Notes under the pieces: generated by a model
The model's input: only the letters and a program-made list of their open reading frames with translations
Told to the model about the DNA's origin: nothing
The model's database searches: none
Shown here: positions 31,006 through 41,241 of the stretch, in pieces
Position numbering within the stretch: position 1 is the first letter of the stretch
Layout: the number at the start of each line of letters is the position of its first letter
Program-made: the position numbers and the translations under genes
NCBI GenBank assembly: GCA_020635205.1
Contig: JACKAE010000002.1
Coordinates: 930,001-994,000, forward strand
Origin: Ignavibacteria bacterium
Lineage (GTDB): Bacteria > Bacteroidota > Ignavibacteria > OLB7
Direction of reading: 5' to 3'
Length of the DNA: 64,000 nucleotides

Positions 31006-32499
31006 ATGTCTCATAGGCTCCGCGTCATATTGCTTTCACTAACTGCTATCGGCTTCACTCTGTTCAATGCCTTCACGCATTACGATCAGGGAAGCCTTAT
31101 CTATGACGAGGGGGATTACTATCAGGCAATCCGCAACGGATTTTGGAACAACTGGATGGATGCCGACGACGTGCCGACAATCGAATTCATCGAGACTGGC
31201 ATCAAGGCTGTGAGAGGGGAGATTGCTCGAAGTGAAATGTCGAAGATGATTCGCTCGCGGGGAAGTTCCGCATTCTACCGCCACTACCATCCTCCCTTTG
31301 CCTTCTACCACCCGATGATAACGAAGGCTATCGCACCCGATATGCCACCAGAGAACCAACTCCGTTTTGGAACATTTGGGTTAATAATTCTCTGGATTCT
31401 GATCCTTGCTGCTCTCTCGCTGAAGGAAGAATCACTCTTCACACCTTGGTTTGTTCTCATTCCCGCTTCGGCAAACTGGGTCGCCTCCGCTTGTGGCTTC
31501 AACATGCACGTTCCCTTCGGACTTGCCCTGACGACAATGGCAATTGCTTGGTATGCCTACGAGGGTGACCGTTCAAAGGTCTGGATCAAGCGGGTGAGCC
31601 TCTTCTTCCTCGCCGTTGCTCTCTGTAGTGTGGAATATAGTCTCTTCCTGAATGGAATGCTTTTCCTGTGGGGAATTTTTACTCTCTGGAAGAAGCGAAA
31701 GGAGTGGAAGGCACACCTGAAGGTTCGGTTCGTTGACTTAGCTTGGCTTGTCGGGTTCATGTTGGTGATATGGCCTGCTGGCGTTTTGAAACTTGGGTTG
31801 TTGAAGTCCTACGCACTTCAAGCCTACATCGCACTCTTCCGACTCGACTCAAATGTTGACGGGTTCACAACTTTCCGCGAGATGATCGAGTGGAAGTGGA
31901 CCGGCTCACCTATCGAGATGTTGTTATTGGTAGGGATTGTTGTTGGTATCATTTGGGGATGGCAGAAAGTTTTGAAGCGTGGGAGTCTCTTCGTTTCACT
32001 CGGTGTTGTTCTGGCGATTATCTACACGCAACTTAATCCTGCGTTAGTTCTTCGCTGGTATCTGTTCCCAGTCTTTTCCGTTGCCTTTGCCTTCTACCTT
32101 CACATACTTTCTGAGCGGGCTGGATTCAGTCACGCTCGCGAGTCGGCAATTGCGTTCCTGACAGCATGTACTCTCTTTGCTGTCACCCAGTTGGAGATCA
32201 AACTCCCTTCCTATACCAAGGCACGCGAAGTCCGCGATGCCGTCCGCACTCTCTCCGGGGCTGACTCGGCGATGCCGATCATCACCGTACAGGGGATGGC
32301 TCCCCCACTCGGAGCCTACTTCCCGGAACGTCAAGTGCGTGGATTCCATCCCGAGGATTTCAAGAAAGGGGATATGGTCGATAGTCTAAACGCTTGGATG
32401 CCCGATCATATTCTGGTGATACCGGGAGATGTAAGCGTAGAGAGTGAGAACGGAATCAAGGTCGAAGATTTGGTGATTATAGGTCCAGGCGGAAAGTAG
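31006..32499 (+). CDS. Polytopic membrane glycosyltransferase (GT-C type)
   Basis: 497 aa with roughly ten membrane spans. After the first span comes the loop signature YDEGDYYQAIRNG with acidic residues, as in GT-C enzymes (PMT/ArnT-like) that use lipid-linked sugars. The Trp/Tyr-rich second loop (YRHYHPPFAFYHP) also fits. A C-terminal soluble domain of about 100 residues follows the last span. Substrate not predictable. It lies 59 bases after the methyltransferase-GT2 gene and belongs to the gmd-fcl locus. Confidence 0.72.
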   Translation: MSHRLRVILLSLTAIGFTLFNAFTHYDQGSLIYDEGDYYQAIRNGFWNNWMDADDVPTIEFIETGIKAVRGEIARSEMSKMIRSRGSSAFYRHYHPPFAFYHPMITKAIAPDMPPENQLRFGTFGLIILWILILAALSLKEESLFTPWFVLIPASANWVASACGFNMHVPFGLALTTMAIAWYAYEGDRSKVWIKRVSLFFLAVALCSVEYSLFLNGMLFLWGIFTLWKKRKEWKAHLKVRFVDLAWLVGFMLVIWPAGVLKLGLLKSYALQAYIALFRLDSNVDGFTTFREMIEWKWTGSPIEMLLLVGIVVGIIWGWQKVLKRGSLFVSLGVVLAIIYTQLNPALVLRWYLFPVFSVAFAFYLHILSERAGFSHARESAIAFLTACTLFAVTQLEIKLPSYTKAREVRDAVRTLSGADSAMPIITVQGMAPPLGAYFPERQVRGFHPEDFKKGDMVDSLNAWMPDHILVIPGDVSVESENGIKVEDLVIIGPGGK

Positions 32500-32574
32500 G
32501 GGAGAACTGTGGTAAGGTAGCACCGCAGGTAATCTCGCAGTAAAGGTAGTGCGATACGACTGGCTCTACATATT

Positions 32575-32607
32575 CTGCGAGACTCTTCGGCAGACCTCAG
32601 AGTGACT
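32575..32607 (-). repeat. GAGTCTCGC-type dispersed repeat arm
   Basis: CTGCGAGACTCTTCGGCAG followed by ACCTCAGAGTGACTG; same family as 5712-5838 in the opposite direction. Confidence 0.6.
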
Positions 32608-32618
32608 GGGAAAATGTT

Positions 32619-32650
32619 GATTTCGGAATTCGGGTTGCGGATTTCGGATT
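32619..32650. repeat. ATCCGCAATCC-type repeat (inverted)
   Basis: GATTTCGGAATTCGGG followed by TTGCGGATTTCGGATT; complement of the 30966 element. Confidence 0.5.
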
Positions 32651-32768
32651 GAAAAGAGTTTGCGAAGTGAAGTGCTTGACCCAGGTTCAAGCCACGACAT
32701 CATCCCCAATCCCCAATTGAAAAACCTCCTGACATCCCCTTGTCACACTCAATTCATAACTTCTCTGC

Positions 32769-34808
32769 ATGGACTTCAAAATCGTTTCAGAATTCGAGCC
32801 AACTGGCGACCAGCCGGAGGCGATCAGACAGCTTGTTGAAGGTCTCAACCGGGGTGACCGGTTTCAGACATTGCTTGGGGTGACTGGGTCGGGAAAGACC
32901 TTTTCGATGGCACACACAATCCAGCGTCTTCAGCGTCCAACGCTCGTTATCAGTCATAACAAGACACTTGCCGCGCAGCTATATGGAGAGTTCAAGAGCT
33001 TCTTTCCAGATAACGCCGTCGAGTTCTTCATCAGCTACTACGACTACTACCAGCCGGAGGCCTACATTCCTTCAACTGATACGTTCATCGAGAAAGACTT
33101 CAATATCAACGATGAGATCGACCGGCTTCGCCTCCGCGCAACAAGTGCTCTGCTGGATGGACGGCGAGATGTGTTGATCGTCGCCTCGGTCTCCTGCATA
33201 TATGGCATTGGCTCGAAGGATGCTTACGGTGCTCTCCTCTTACAGTTGAAGAAGGGACAACGAATCGAGCGGAACGACCTTCTCTACAAACTGAGCGACA
33301 TCCACTATTCAAGAAACGATGTCGACTTCTTCCGAGGCAATTTTCGGGTGCGGGGGGATGTGGTGGAGGTGATTCCAGCCTACGAAGATGATGAAGGGAT
33401 TCGGATTGAGATGTTCGGTGATGAGATCGAACGGCTCACCAAGATCGATCGATTAACCGGCAAGGTTCTGGAAGAACTGAACTCTGTGATTATCTATCCA
33501 GCAAAGCACTTCGTGACAACCAGACCTGAGTTGAATCGGGCAGTTGGGGAGATACGGGATGAACTTGAGGGACGGTTGAAGGAACTGCGAGGTCAAGATA
33601 AACTGCTGGAAGCTCAGCGATTAGAGCAGCGAACCTTGTTCGACATTGAGATGATGAAAGAACTTGGCTACTGTTCCGGTATCGAAAACTACTCCCGCAT
33701 TCTCGCAAACCGTGCGCCGGGAGAAGCACCGGCGACGTTGATCGACTACTTCCCTGAAGATTTCATCACTATCATCGATGAGAGCCATGTAACACTGCCA
33801 CAGATACGGGGGATGCACAACGGAGATCGGGCACGAAAGCTAACTCTCGTAGAGCATGGCTTTCGTCTTCCTTCTGCTCTGGACAATCGTCCTCTTCGGT
33901 TTGAAGAATTTATGGAGCGGATTGGGCAGGGTGTTTTCGTGAGTGCAACTCCAGCCGACGCCGAGCTTGAGTTGTCTGGAGGAGTGATTGTGGAGCAAAT
34001 CATTCGACCAACCGGATTGCTCGATCCGTTGATTGAAGTGCGTCCGGTGAAGAACCAGATTGACGATCTGATTGCTGAGATTCGGGATCGAGTACAGAAG
34101 TCAGATGAAGAGAAGGAGCGGGTGCTGGTGACTACGTTAACCAAGCGGATGGCCGAAGACCTTGCCGAATATCTGATCGACCTGAACATTCGGACGCAAT
34201 ACATTCACTCGGAGATCGATGCGCTCGAACGTGTAGAGATTCTGCGTGATCTCCGGTTGGGAGAGTTCGATGTCTTGATCGGCGTCAACCTTCTCCGCGA
34301 AGGACTCGACCTTCCAGAAGTCTCACTTGTCGCAATTCTCGACGCCGACAAAGAAGGATTTCTCCGGAGCGAACGTTCGTTGATGCAGACTGCTGGCCGG
34401 ACAGCACGCCACGAGCGAGGATTGGTAATTATGTACGCCGACAAAATGACCGACTCGATGAATGCTGTGATAGGGGAGAGTCGCCGTCGCCGAGAGTTGC
34501 AGATTGAGTACAACAGCGAGCACAATATCACTCCACGCACAGTTCGGAAGTCACGCGAGAAGATCATGGAATCGACCGCAATTGCCGACGTGAAGGCAAG
34601 TCGTGACAGAAAGAGAGCCGATGCAGAGAAGAAATCGACACTCTCACTTGTAGAAGAACCGATGTTCCGATACATGAGCGACGATCAAAAGAGAGACCTA
34701 ATCGAGACGTTGCGCCAGCAGATGAAGGAGGCCGCGAAGAATTTAGAGTTCGAGAAGGCGGCGGAGATCAGAGATGAGATTGGGAGGTTGGAGGAGGGAA
34801 TTCAGTAA
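32769..34808 (+). CDS. uvrB: Excinuclease ABC subunit B
   Basis: A 679-aa nucleotide excision repair helicase-like protein. Walker A GVTGSGKTFSMA, the beta-hairpin segment YYDYYQPEAYIPSTDTFIEK, DESH-type Walker B (TIIDESHV), motif VI QTAGRTARH and the C-terminal UVR domain (LEFEKAAEIRDEI) are all present. UvrA hands damaged DNA to it before UvrC cuts. Length is normal; stand-alone gene. Confidence 0.97.
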   Translation: MDFKIVSEFEPTGDQPEAIRQLVEGLNRGDRFQTLLGVTGSGKTFSMAHTIQRLQRPTLVISHNKTLAAQLYGEFKSFFPDNAVEFFISYYDYYQPEAYIPSTDTFIEKDFNINDEIDRLRLRATSALLDGRRDVLIVASVSCIYGIGSKDAYGALLLQLKKGQRIERNDLLYKLSDIHYSRNDVDFFRGNFRVRGDVVEVIPAYEDDEGIRIEMFGDEIERLTKIDRLTGKVLEELNSVIIYPAKHFVTTRPELNRAVGEIRDELEGRLKELRGQDKLLEAQRLEQRTLFDIEMMKELGYCSGIENYSRILANRAPGEAPATLIDYFPEDFITIIDESHVTLPQIRGMHNGDRARKLTLVEHGFRLPSALDNRPLRFEEFMERIGQGVFVSATPADAELELSGGVIVEQIIRPTGLLDPLIEVRPVKNQIDDLIAEIRDRVQKSDEEKERVLVTTLTKRMAEDLAEYLIDLNIRTQYIHSEIDALERVEILRDLRLGEFDVLIGVNLLREGLDLPEVSLVAILDADKEGFLRSERSLMQTAGRTARHERGLVIMYADKMTDSMNAVIGESRRRRELQIEYNSEHNITPRTVRKSREKIMESTAIADVKASRDRKRADAEKKSTLSLVEEPMFRYMSDDQKRDLIETLRQQMKEAAKNLEFEKAAEIRDEIGRLEEGIQ

Positions 34809-35406
34809 CTGTTAGCAGGAATATTCCCCCCACAATAGACAACGTCGAACTCTTCAACTTTAAAATCACTCCACATCTATCTCGATCAGGGTGTCTACCC
34901 CTATCTATACACGCAGACAGTCAGTTTGCGAGTTTGCTATTCACACCCGACTTCCAGTCGGGTGTAGTGAGACTCACTGCTTCGGCTCCCCTCTCCCACC
35001 ACGAAAACTCTCGGAATACCTGACCAAACTTTGGGAGAGGGGCAGGGGTGAGAGATTGCACTGAGAAGAATCAGGCAAGATTCGTAGAATCGGATGTTGC
35101 GATTTCCAGCAACCCATTGCCTTCGGATCATCTCGCATTTCTTCGTCCAACAGTATAAAGGGCACTTCCTGTCGACAGATAAATGGCCTTGATTTTTGCG
35201 CAAAAACGCCTTTTTCCCCTATCCGTGGCCAACCTCAACCCCAACCGTGGCCGAGAAAACTTTCAACTACCAATCTTTCCTTTCAATGGTGGTCGACAGA
35301 TTGGACTACCGTTTCCACTCAACTTTACATTGTATCCCGGTCGCGCAAAGTGACCAGAACTCTGTTGAACAGGAACTGTTTTCACAACATAGAAAGGGAT
35401 ACGATC
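34809..35406. other. Repeat-bearing spacer after uvrB
   Basis: About 600 bases without a gene. It contains a 9-bp hairpin CACCCGACT/AGTCGGGTG (about 34946-34966) and the palindrome at 34988-35042. The promoter of the fibronectin-type gene should be near the right end. Confidence 0.5.
34988..35042. repeat. CCCCTCTCCCA / TGGGAGAGGGG palindromic element
   Basis: Perfect 11-bp arms 34988-34998 and 35032-35042 around a 33-base loop, with flanking GCAGGGGTGAG. Elements of this form occur as dispersed repeats in many bacteria. Confidence 0.6.
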
Positions 35407-37500
35407 ATGAAAAAAATGCTACACCTTCTCGCCGGACTTTTGGTTTGTGCCGTTGCCACAGCAACAGGGCAGCCAGTGCCGAACATGCCTCCAACGGGAG
35501 CATCAAATCAACCAATAAACGTGACGCTCGGCTGGAGGGCACTTACTTCCGTATCAGCTTACGAGGTTGAGTATGGAACCGATCCAGACTTTGAAGATGT
35601 AGAAGGGTTAATAGGAGAGGACTCTGAGATTGAGGTGAAAAACCTTGCATACGCAACGTCCTACTACTGGCACGTGCGTGGATTGGACGCAAGTGGAGAG
35701 CCAGCCACAGACTGGTCCGCAGCGCAAACATTTAAAACCAAATCTGACCGTGGCATTGCTCAGCCAATTTCACCAGCCGACGGCGAAACGGAAGTTCCCA
35801 CGACAGTCCCCTTAGTCTGGAGCGTTGTTGAAGGGGCAACAGGATATGAAGTGGAGTATGCCAACGATCCCGAGTTTGTTAGTGGGGCAGCAGTAACTGT
35901 TTCTACGTCGGGAACGACACATACACTTTCAGGTCTCGAAAATGAGACGACAATTTTCTGGCGTGTTCGCTCAACTACAGCAGGGGCTGGACCGGCAGAG
36001 TGGTCGCGGTATGTCTCCTTCACAACCGAGTATCGCAAGCCCGACCCACTATTAGCACCACGACTTCTCGCCCCTGCGAATGGTTCAGAGGGACACACAA
36101 AAGAGGTGAACTTCTCATGGGGAGATGTACCGGGAGAGAAGGTCAACTACACTCTTGAGGTTGCTCTCGACAAAAATTTCGATTCACTGACGCTGACCTC
36201 CTATGCTCAAGATTCTACCGGGGCAATCTTCTCAACGCTCGAATCAGGTATGCTCTACTATTGGAGAGCCAAAGCTGCAAACGACGAAACCGAGAGTCCG
36301 TGGTCGGAGACGTGGACCTTCAGGGCGGCAGAGGATACGGTGGTTGGCCTTATTGCCCCCGAGCTTTTAACTCCAATTGATAAGGCAGCGGAACTTCCTG
36401 TTGATCTTCTTCTGACTTGGGATAGTGTAGAGGGGGCAATCTTCTACGAGATTGAAGTGGGGCGTGACGGAGCGTTCGACAAAGTGGATACAGTACTTGT
36501 TGTTGACTCAACATCGGTTGAGATTGCCGGGCTGATAGAGGGGACAACATACTTCTGGCGTGCGAGAGCTGGAGTGAGTGCCGCGATGAGTGCGTGGTCG
36601 AAGCCATTCGCATTTTCTACAGAGACAGCAGAGGAGAAATTGCCTGAGGCTCCGATCCTTCTCTCTCCCGAGAATGGGTCAAAGGATCTCGAAGGAGCAA
36701 TCACCTTAAGCTGGTCCTCAGCTCAATTTGCGGCTCAATACTTTGTGCAGTTATCGGCAACCGGGAGCTTTGATGGGGATGAAGAGCAGTATACACAGAT
36801 CACCGAAGACTTGACAATCGATGAACTAAAGCCGGGAGTTCAATACTTCTGGAGAGTGCAGGGTGTGAATCAGTACGGTGAGAGTGCGTGGTCCGACACT
36901 TGGTCGTTCGTGGTGAAAGGGGAGAAATTGCCTGAGACTCCGATTCTTCTTACTCCGGCAAATGGATCAAAGGATCTCGAAGGAGCAATCACATTAAGCT
37001 GGTCCTCAGCTCAGTTTGCGGCTCAATACTTTGTGCAGTTATCGGCAACCGGGAGTTTTGATGGAGATGAAGAGCAGTATACAGAGATCACCGAAAACTT
37101 GACAATCGATGATCTGAAGCCGGGAGTTCAATACTTCTGGAGAGTGCAGGGTGTGAATCAATTCGGTGAGAGTGCGTGGTCCGACACCTGGTCGTTCGTG
37201 GTGAAGGAGGAGGCGCTTGGTGTCGAAAGTGAAGAGATACTTGCAGGTAAGCTTCGGCTTTATCCGGTTCCAGCAACAGATGTTATCTATATCGACCTTG
37301 ACTCCGAAGTGACAGGGGATATAAAAGTCGAGTTTGTGAACAGTCTCGGAACAAGCATCCTAACACAAGATGTCGACGAGACGTTTAGTGCGAGCCATCC
37401 TTTCGCTATTTCGCTCGACGGAATTCCATCTGGCATTCTCTACTGCCGCATTCATACCGAGAAAGGAACAATCACTCGCCCAGTGGTTGTCATCCGATAG
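35407..37500 (+). CDS. Six-module fibronectin type III protein with T9SS sorting domain
   Basis: 697 aa from the ATG at 35407, with a signal peptide ending near ATGQ. Six fibronectin-III-like modules of about 96-105 residues follow, each with repeating cues (LTWxSVEGAxxYEVE, TxYFWRVRA, SxWSxxxxFxT). The last 75 residues form a type A T9SS sorting domain (LYPVPATDVIYIDL...GIPSGILYCRI...VVVIR). It is therefore a secreted or surface-anchored adhesin-like protein. Modules 5 and 6 are nearly identical at the DNA level (288-bp unit). No enzymatic domain. Probably co-expressed with the protease-like gene 47 bases downstream. Confidence 0.87.
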   Translation: MKKMLHLLAGLLVCAVATATGQPVPNMPPTGASNQPINVTLGWRALTSVSAYEVEYGTDPDFEDVEGLIGEDSEIEVKNLAYATSYYWHVRGLDASGEPATDWSAAQTFKTKSDRGIAQPISPADGETEVPTTVPLVWSVVEGATGYEVEYANDPEFVSGAAVTVSTSGTTHTLSGLENETTIFWRVRSTTAGAGPAEWSRYVSFTTEYRKPDPLLAPRLLAPANGSEGHTKEVNFSWGDVPGEKVNYTLEVALDKNFDSLTLTSYAQDSTGAIFSTLESGMLYYWRAKAANDETESPWSETWTFRAAEDTVVGLIAPELLTPIDKAAELPVDLLLTWDSVEGAIFYEIEVGRDGAFDKVDTVLVVDSTSVEIAGLIEGTTYFWRARAGVSAAMSAWSKPFAFSTETAEEKLPEAPILLSPENGSKDLEGAITLSWSSAQFAAQYFVQLSATGSFDGDEEQYTQITEDLTIDELKPGVQYFWRVQGVNQYGESAWSDTWSFVVKGEKLPETPILLTPANGSKDLEGAITLSWSSAQFAAQYFVQLSATGSFDGDEEQYTEITENLTIDDLKPGVQYFWRVQGVNQFGESAWSDTWSFVVKEEALGVESEEILAGKLRLYPVPATDVIYIDLDSEVTGDIKVEFVNSLGTSILTQDVDETFSASHPFAISLDGIPSGILYCRIHTEKGTITRPVVVIR
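36633..37208 (+). repeat. Tandem 288-bp duplication (fibronectin modules 5 and 6)
   Basis: The GGAGAAATTGCCTGAG start of the unit recurs 288 bases later (36633 and 36921). The two 96-codon copies differ at only a small number of positions, such as Tyr/Phe in NQYGE/NQFGE, which points to a recent duplication or ongoing conversion. Confidence 0.88.
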
Positions 37501-37547
37501 TGATCCGCAAACGTTTTGAATATCAACCATATATAACATAGAGAACA

Positions 37548-40427
37548 ATGAAATCAACATTCAGCATTTTGCTTCTTATAGCCGTGGCTTTGGTACTAAC
37601 GAGTGCGAGCACTACGGCACAACCAGAACATGCGAAGACAATCAACGCCTATCAGCTTTGGAGTGCACCATATAATTTGAGTGGGAAGGGAACCTCAATT
37701 GGCATCTTCGAGCTTCAGACGAAGCCATACAAGTACCACCCAGAGTTCAAGACGCCGACAGTTCCAATTACACTCACTTCTCCGAACAATGTGCCCTATA
37801 GTACACACCCAACGCACGTGTTTGGGATTGTGATGGCAAACGGAATCAAGGATAATGGTTTAGCTCGGGGAATTGCAAAGGGCGCTTCCGGCTACTGGTA
37901 TCTTACTGGCGTAACAATAGAAACATATCTCGATGTGATTGCAAACTCGTTCCAAAAGTGGACAATAAGCAACCACTCATACGGACAGACTCGAGGTTGG
38001 GCGCAGGATAACGGGCAGTGGATTTGGTTCGGTACATCTGAAAGTGCTTCAACAAATACACCAAACAGTGAAGACTTCAAGTTCGGATACTACGACGAGT
38101 GGGCGAAAAGGTTGGACAGTCTTCTCTACGAAGAGCAAGATCAAATACCAGTTCTCGCTGCTGGCAATCAGCGTGGGAATGGACCGAATAGTGCAACGGG
38201 GAACTATGTCTTCTTGCCGGGGAAGGTGATTGATACCACGAGCGTTCCCCACCCGAAGAATGGGGCAAGTGGTTACGATGTTCTTCTCTCACACACCACA
38301 TCCAAGAATGCGATTGTTGTTGGTGCAGTTGATAAGAACAAGGTGTTGTGGGCGAACAGCAACACCGGTCCCACGGACGATGGTCGCATCAAGCCAGATG
38401 TTGTTGCTCTCGGAAAAGATGTTCGGGTCTGCACAAAAACTAATCGTGGGTACGGCTACACAAATGAAAGTGGAACATCGTTTGCCGCGCCAGCAGTAAG
38501 TGGTGCGCTCCTTCTGCTACAGAAGCTGTGGAACAGCAACTTTCCTGACCTATCATTTCACTCGGCAACTGCACGAGCGTTGTTGATTAACACTGCCACT
38601 GATAGGGGGAAGACTGGACCGGATTACCAATATGGCTGGGGTGTAGTAAATGCAAAGTTGGCTGCAGATCTGATTCTCCAGAACGCCAAAAATGCTCGTT
38701 ATTCAATTCGGCGTAAGACGTTGAAGCAGGGGCAGGAGTATGTCTTCTACTTCAAGGCAAAGCCAAACGAGACCATAACGTTGACACTTGCTTGGACCGA
38801 TCCAGCCGGGACTCCGGTGACAGGTGGCTCGTTCCCTCCCATTAACAATCGGAGGAAAATGCTCGTGAACGATCTTGACATGCGGGTAAATTCTATCGCG
38901 GGTGAAGCGGAAGGTTTCCAGCCATTTAAGCCCTATGTCCTCAACGTTGCAAATCCTTCAGCAACGGCGACAAAGGGAGACAACACTACGGACAATGTTG
39001 AGCAGATCCGTTTCCGACATACAAGTGGCATATCGTTTCAAGAGTACAAGGTTGTGATTAGCCACAAAGATGATTTAAAAGATGGAGAACAAGATTTCTC
39101 ATTAGTTGTGAGGGGGGGTGAAGAATATCTGCTTCCTCCGGGAACAGTGGATGTGAGCACAAGCAGTGCAGAGCGAGAGAAGGACCACTCTACGTTGGCC
39201 GGCGCAAACTCTGCGCAGATTTCGTGGAATGCAACGGCGGGAGCAACGCGATACGATGTTATCTATAAAGATGCGGCAGCTAAAGGGTGGAAGAAACGCT
39301 ACTATCTGACGACCACGCAGACGCTTCTGAACAACCTTGAGCAGAAGACCTACCAGGTGAAAGTCCGCTCGCGAAATGGGAACGTTGTTAGCAAGTGGTC
39401 CGACGTTGTACAGTTTTACGGAGGGACGCCAAAACCACCAGCTTCTGTGTGGGTAAATTCAGTTGCCACGACATCGGCCAAAGCAAATTGGAGTGGGGTA
39501 ACCGGCGTTAGTCAATACAAGGTGTATTGGGGACAGCTAACAGCCAACGGACAGTTGATAGGGGGGTGGAAATCGAAGACTGTCACAGGCACATCTACAA
39601 CCATGCCATTCCTCACTCCTGATAGTCGATACGTTGTCTACGTCCAGTCACTATACTCAGCCAACCTTAAAAGCGATTACAGTGATGGGAAAACTTTCAC
39701 GACAAAACTTGACTGTAGCGTGTTTGCCTCTGATGGTGGCCCAGCCGGAGCAAGAGTTCTGAGGACGGGCGACTACCTGAACGGACTCATCTGTAAGGGA
39801 GAGGAGGAGGATTGGTATCGAATTTCAAACCCAACTTCGTACAAGAAGAACCTGAAGGTGATTCTATACTCCCACCCAAAAGGATATCGCGTTTCGCTCT
39901 ATCGTAAACAGAAGCCATCGGGGTCGGTCTCGCTTGTAAAGAGTGGACCAGTGGGGACGGGAACAAAGATTCTTGTGCTGAACGGTGCTGACTTTATCAC
40001 GTATGAATACTATGCAGTTGTTTGGTCGCCAAACCCAAATTCTAACTACGACGAATCGAAGCCTTATACGGTAACGGCGTTGGTTAACTCAACCCCGTAT
40101 CCAAACGCTTCTTCTGGTGGTGAAGCCGACGAGTGGAAGAAGGAAGTTGGTAGTGAGAGCCTTACGTTCACTGGCACGCAATCTATCTATCCAAATCCAG
40201 CAATCGGTTCGGCTACACTTCAGTTTACAGTTGCTGAGGGGAATCTCCCGGCTCGAATTGTTCTGCTGGATGCTTCAGGTAGAAGTGTGGAGGAAAGAAA
40301 CGTGACGACAGTAGCTGGAAGAAACGAACTTCGCTTTGATCTGCGGGGAGTTAGCACTGGCATCTACTTCGTTGCGATAGAAGTAAATGGTCAGCAGCGT
40401 ACAGTTCCGCTATCGGTAGTGAAGTAA
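37548..40427 (+). CDS. Secreted subtilisin-like (S8) protein with T9SS sorting domain
   Basis: 959 aa: signal peptide (to about 25), S8 fold (about 35-375), C-terminal beta domain (380-510), two fibronectin-III modules (about 535-720), a pre-peptidase-like beta domain (about 725-855) and a T9SS sorting domain (SIYPNPAIGSATLQF...GVSTGIYFVAI). Catalytic His87 (HPTHVFGI), oxyanion Asn207 (AAGNQRG) and Ser311 (GTSFAAPAVSG) are present. At the Asp position the chain reads GIFELQTKP, so Glu55 replaces Asp. It may be a weak or dead peptidase, or use Glu. Exported across the outer membrane. Confidence 0.85.
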   Translation: MKSTFSILLLIAVALVLTSASTTAQPEHAKTINAYQLWSAPYNLSGKGTSIGIFELQTKPYKYHPEFKTPTVPITLTSPNNVPYSTHPTHVFGIVMANGIKDNGLARGIAKGASGYWYLTGVTIETYLDVIANSFQKWTISNHSYGQTRGWAQDNGQWIWFGTSESASTNTPNSEDFKFGYYDEWAKRLDSLLYEEQDQIPVLAAGNQRGNGPNSATGNYVFLPGKVIDTTSVPHPKNGASGYDVLLSHTTSKNAIVVGAVDKNKVLWANSNTGPTDDGRIKPDVVALGKDVRVCTKTNRGYGYTNESGTSFAAPAVSGALLLLQKLWNSNFPDLSFHSATARALLINTATDRGKTGPDYQYGWGVVNAKLAADLILQNAKNARYSIRRKTLKQGQEYVFYFKAKPNETITLTLAWTDPAGTPVTGGSFPPINNRRKMLVNDLDMRVNSIAGEAEGFQPFKPYVLNVANPSATATKGDNTTDNVEQIRFRHTSGISFQEYKVVISHKDDLKDGEQDFSLVVRGGEEYLLPPGTVDVSTSSAEREKDHSTLAGANSAQISWNATAGATRYDVIYKDAAAKGWKKRYYLTTTQTLLNNLEQKTYQVKVRSRNGNVVSKWSDVVQFYGGTPKPPASVWVNSVATTSAKANWSGVTGVSQYKVYWGQLTANGQLIGGWKSKTVTGTSTTMPFLTPDSRYVVYVQSLYSANLKSDYSDGKTFTTKLDCSVFASDGGPAGARVLRTGDYLNGLICKGEEEDWYRISNPTSYKKNLKVILYSHPKGYRVSLYRKQKPSGSVSLVKSGPVGTGTKILVLNGADFITYEYYAVVWSPNPNSNYDESKPYTVTALVNSTPYPNASSGGEADEWKKEVGSESLTFTGTQSIYPNPAIGSATLQFTVAEGNLPARIVLLDASGRSVEERNVTTVAGRNELRFDLRGVSTGIYFVAIEVNGQQRTVPLSVVK

Positions 40428-40511
40428 CCTGTCGTGCTCGGCTCTGATTGTTTAATATCAAGGTGAGCAGAGAGGCGAAGGAGAGTAAAGAGCTTTCCAC
40501 CTCTACAATAT

Positions 40512-40549
40512 CGAAGGGAGAACTCGGAACATTCCGGGTTCTCCCTTCG
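40512..40549. terminator. Bidirectional terminator between convergent genes
   Basis: CGAAGGGAGAAC (40512-40523) pairs with GTTCTCCCTTCG (40538-40549), with an inner CGG/CCG stem, between the S8 gene and the convergent oxygenase gene. TTTG follows on the plus side. Confidence 0.82.
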
Positions 40550-40569
40550 TTTGTTCGGATCAATAGTGG

Positions 40570-41148
40570 CTATCTGTAGGGAACTCCTGAAACCCATCCA
40601 ACAATTGAGCGGCGAGTGCCTCTGGTAATTGGCGTTACTCGGTGCATGACAAAGGAGGGGAAGACGACGATTGTCCCCTTCGTTCGTGGAGCATCCACAA
40701 TCTTATCGTTAATCATAAACTGGAGCGATCCCCCCTCGTAGTCTTCAGGGTCGGATAGCTGTACTGTCAAACTCAACTTCCTGTTCGAGATCCCACCTCC
40801 ACCAAAGTCCATGTGCCACTCGAAAAAATCCCCTTCAGCATACTCGGTCAGTTGAAGTTCTTGGGCAAAGCCGATGAGGTCAAATCCAAATCGTTGGAAG
40901 TTACACTGCTGCGCTACCATTGCGAGCTTTTCGTATATCCAATTATACTCGTTACCTGACGGTAGAAAAATCACTGAAGATTTGCGGAGGGTTTCATCTT
41001 GAGTCTTCTCACCAGAGAGTGTTGCCTCTCTCCGCTCATCGCTCTTCCAATAGCTAACAATCTGGCTAACTTCGTGAGGAAGAAATAATCCTTCGTAGTA
41101 AGTGTAGGGGACAAAATTTGGATTTTGTGGAAGCTGTAAAGCGTACAT
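40570..41148 (-). CDS. Fe(II)/2-oxoglutarate-dependent oxygenase (prolyl 4-hydroxylase/PKHD type)
   Basis: A 192-aa double-stranded beta-helix enzyme. Iron ligands are in EWHMDFG (His-x-Asp) and FVMHRVTPI (distal His), with the 2OG-binding Arg in GTRRSIVGW. RKLSLTVQLSDPEDYEGGSL is typical of PKHD hydroxylases. Length is short but complete. Substrate unknown. It has its own terminator and is separate from the gene upstream (93-base spacer). Confidence 0.85.
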   Translation of the reverse strand: MYALQLPQNPNFVPYTYYEGLFLPHEVSQIVSYWKSDERREATLSGEKTQDETLRKSSVIFLPSGNEYNWIYEKLAMVAQQCNFQRFGFDLIGFAQELQLTEYAEGDFFEWHMDFGGGGISNRKLSLTVQLSDPEDYEGGSLQFMINDKIVDAPRTKGTIVVFPSFVMHRVTPITRGTRRSIVGWVSGVPYR

Positions 41149-41241
41149 GGGAAGTTCAGTTGTTTCGTGTGAAACCGCCGCAGCGGATTGGCCTGTTCAA
41201 TACAGCAGTGTGCAATCTACGTCGTTCCAATGTTTTCGTGA

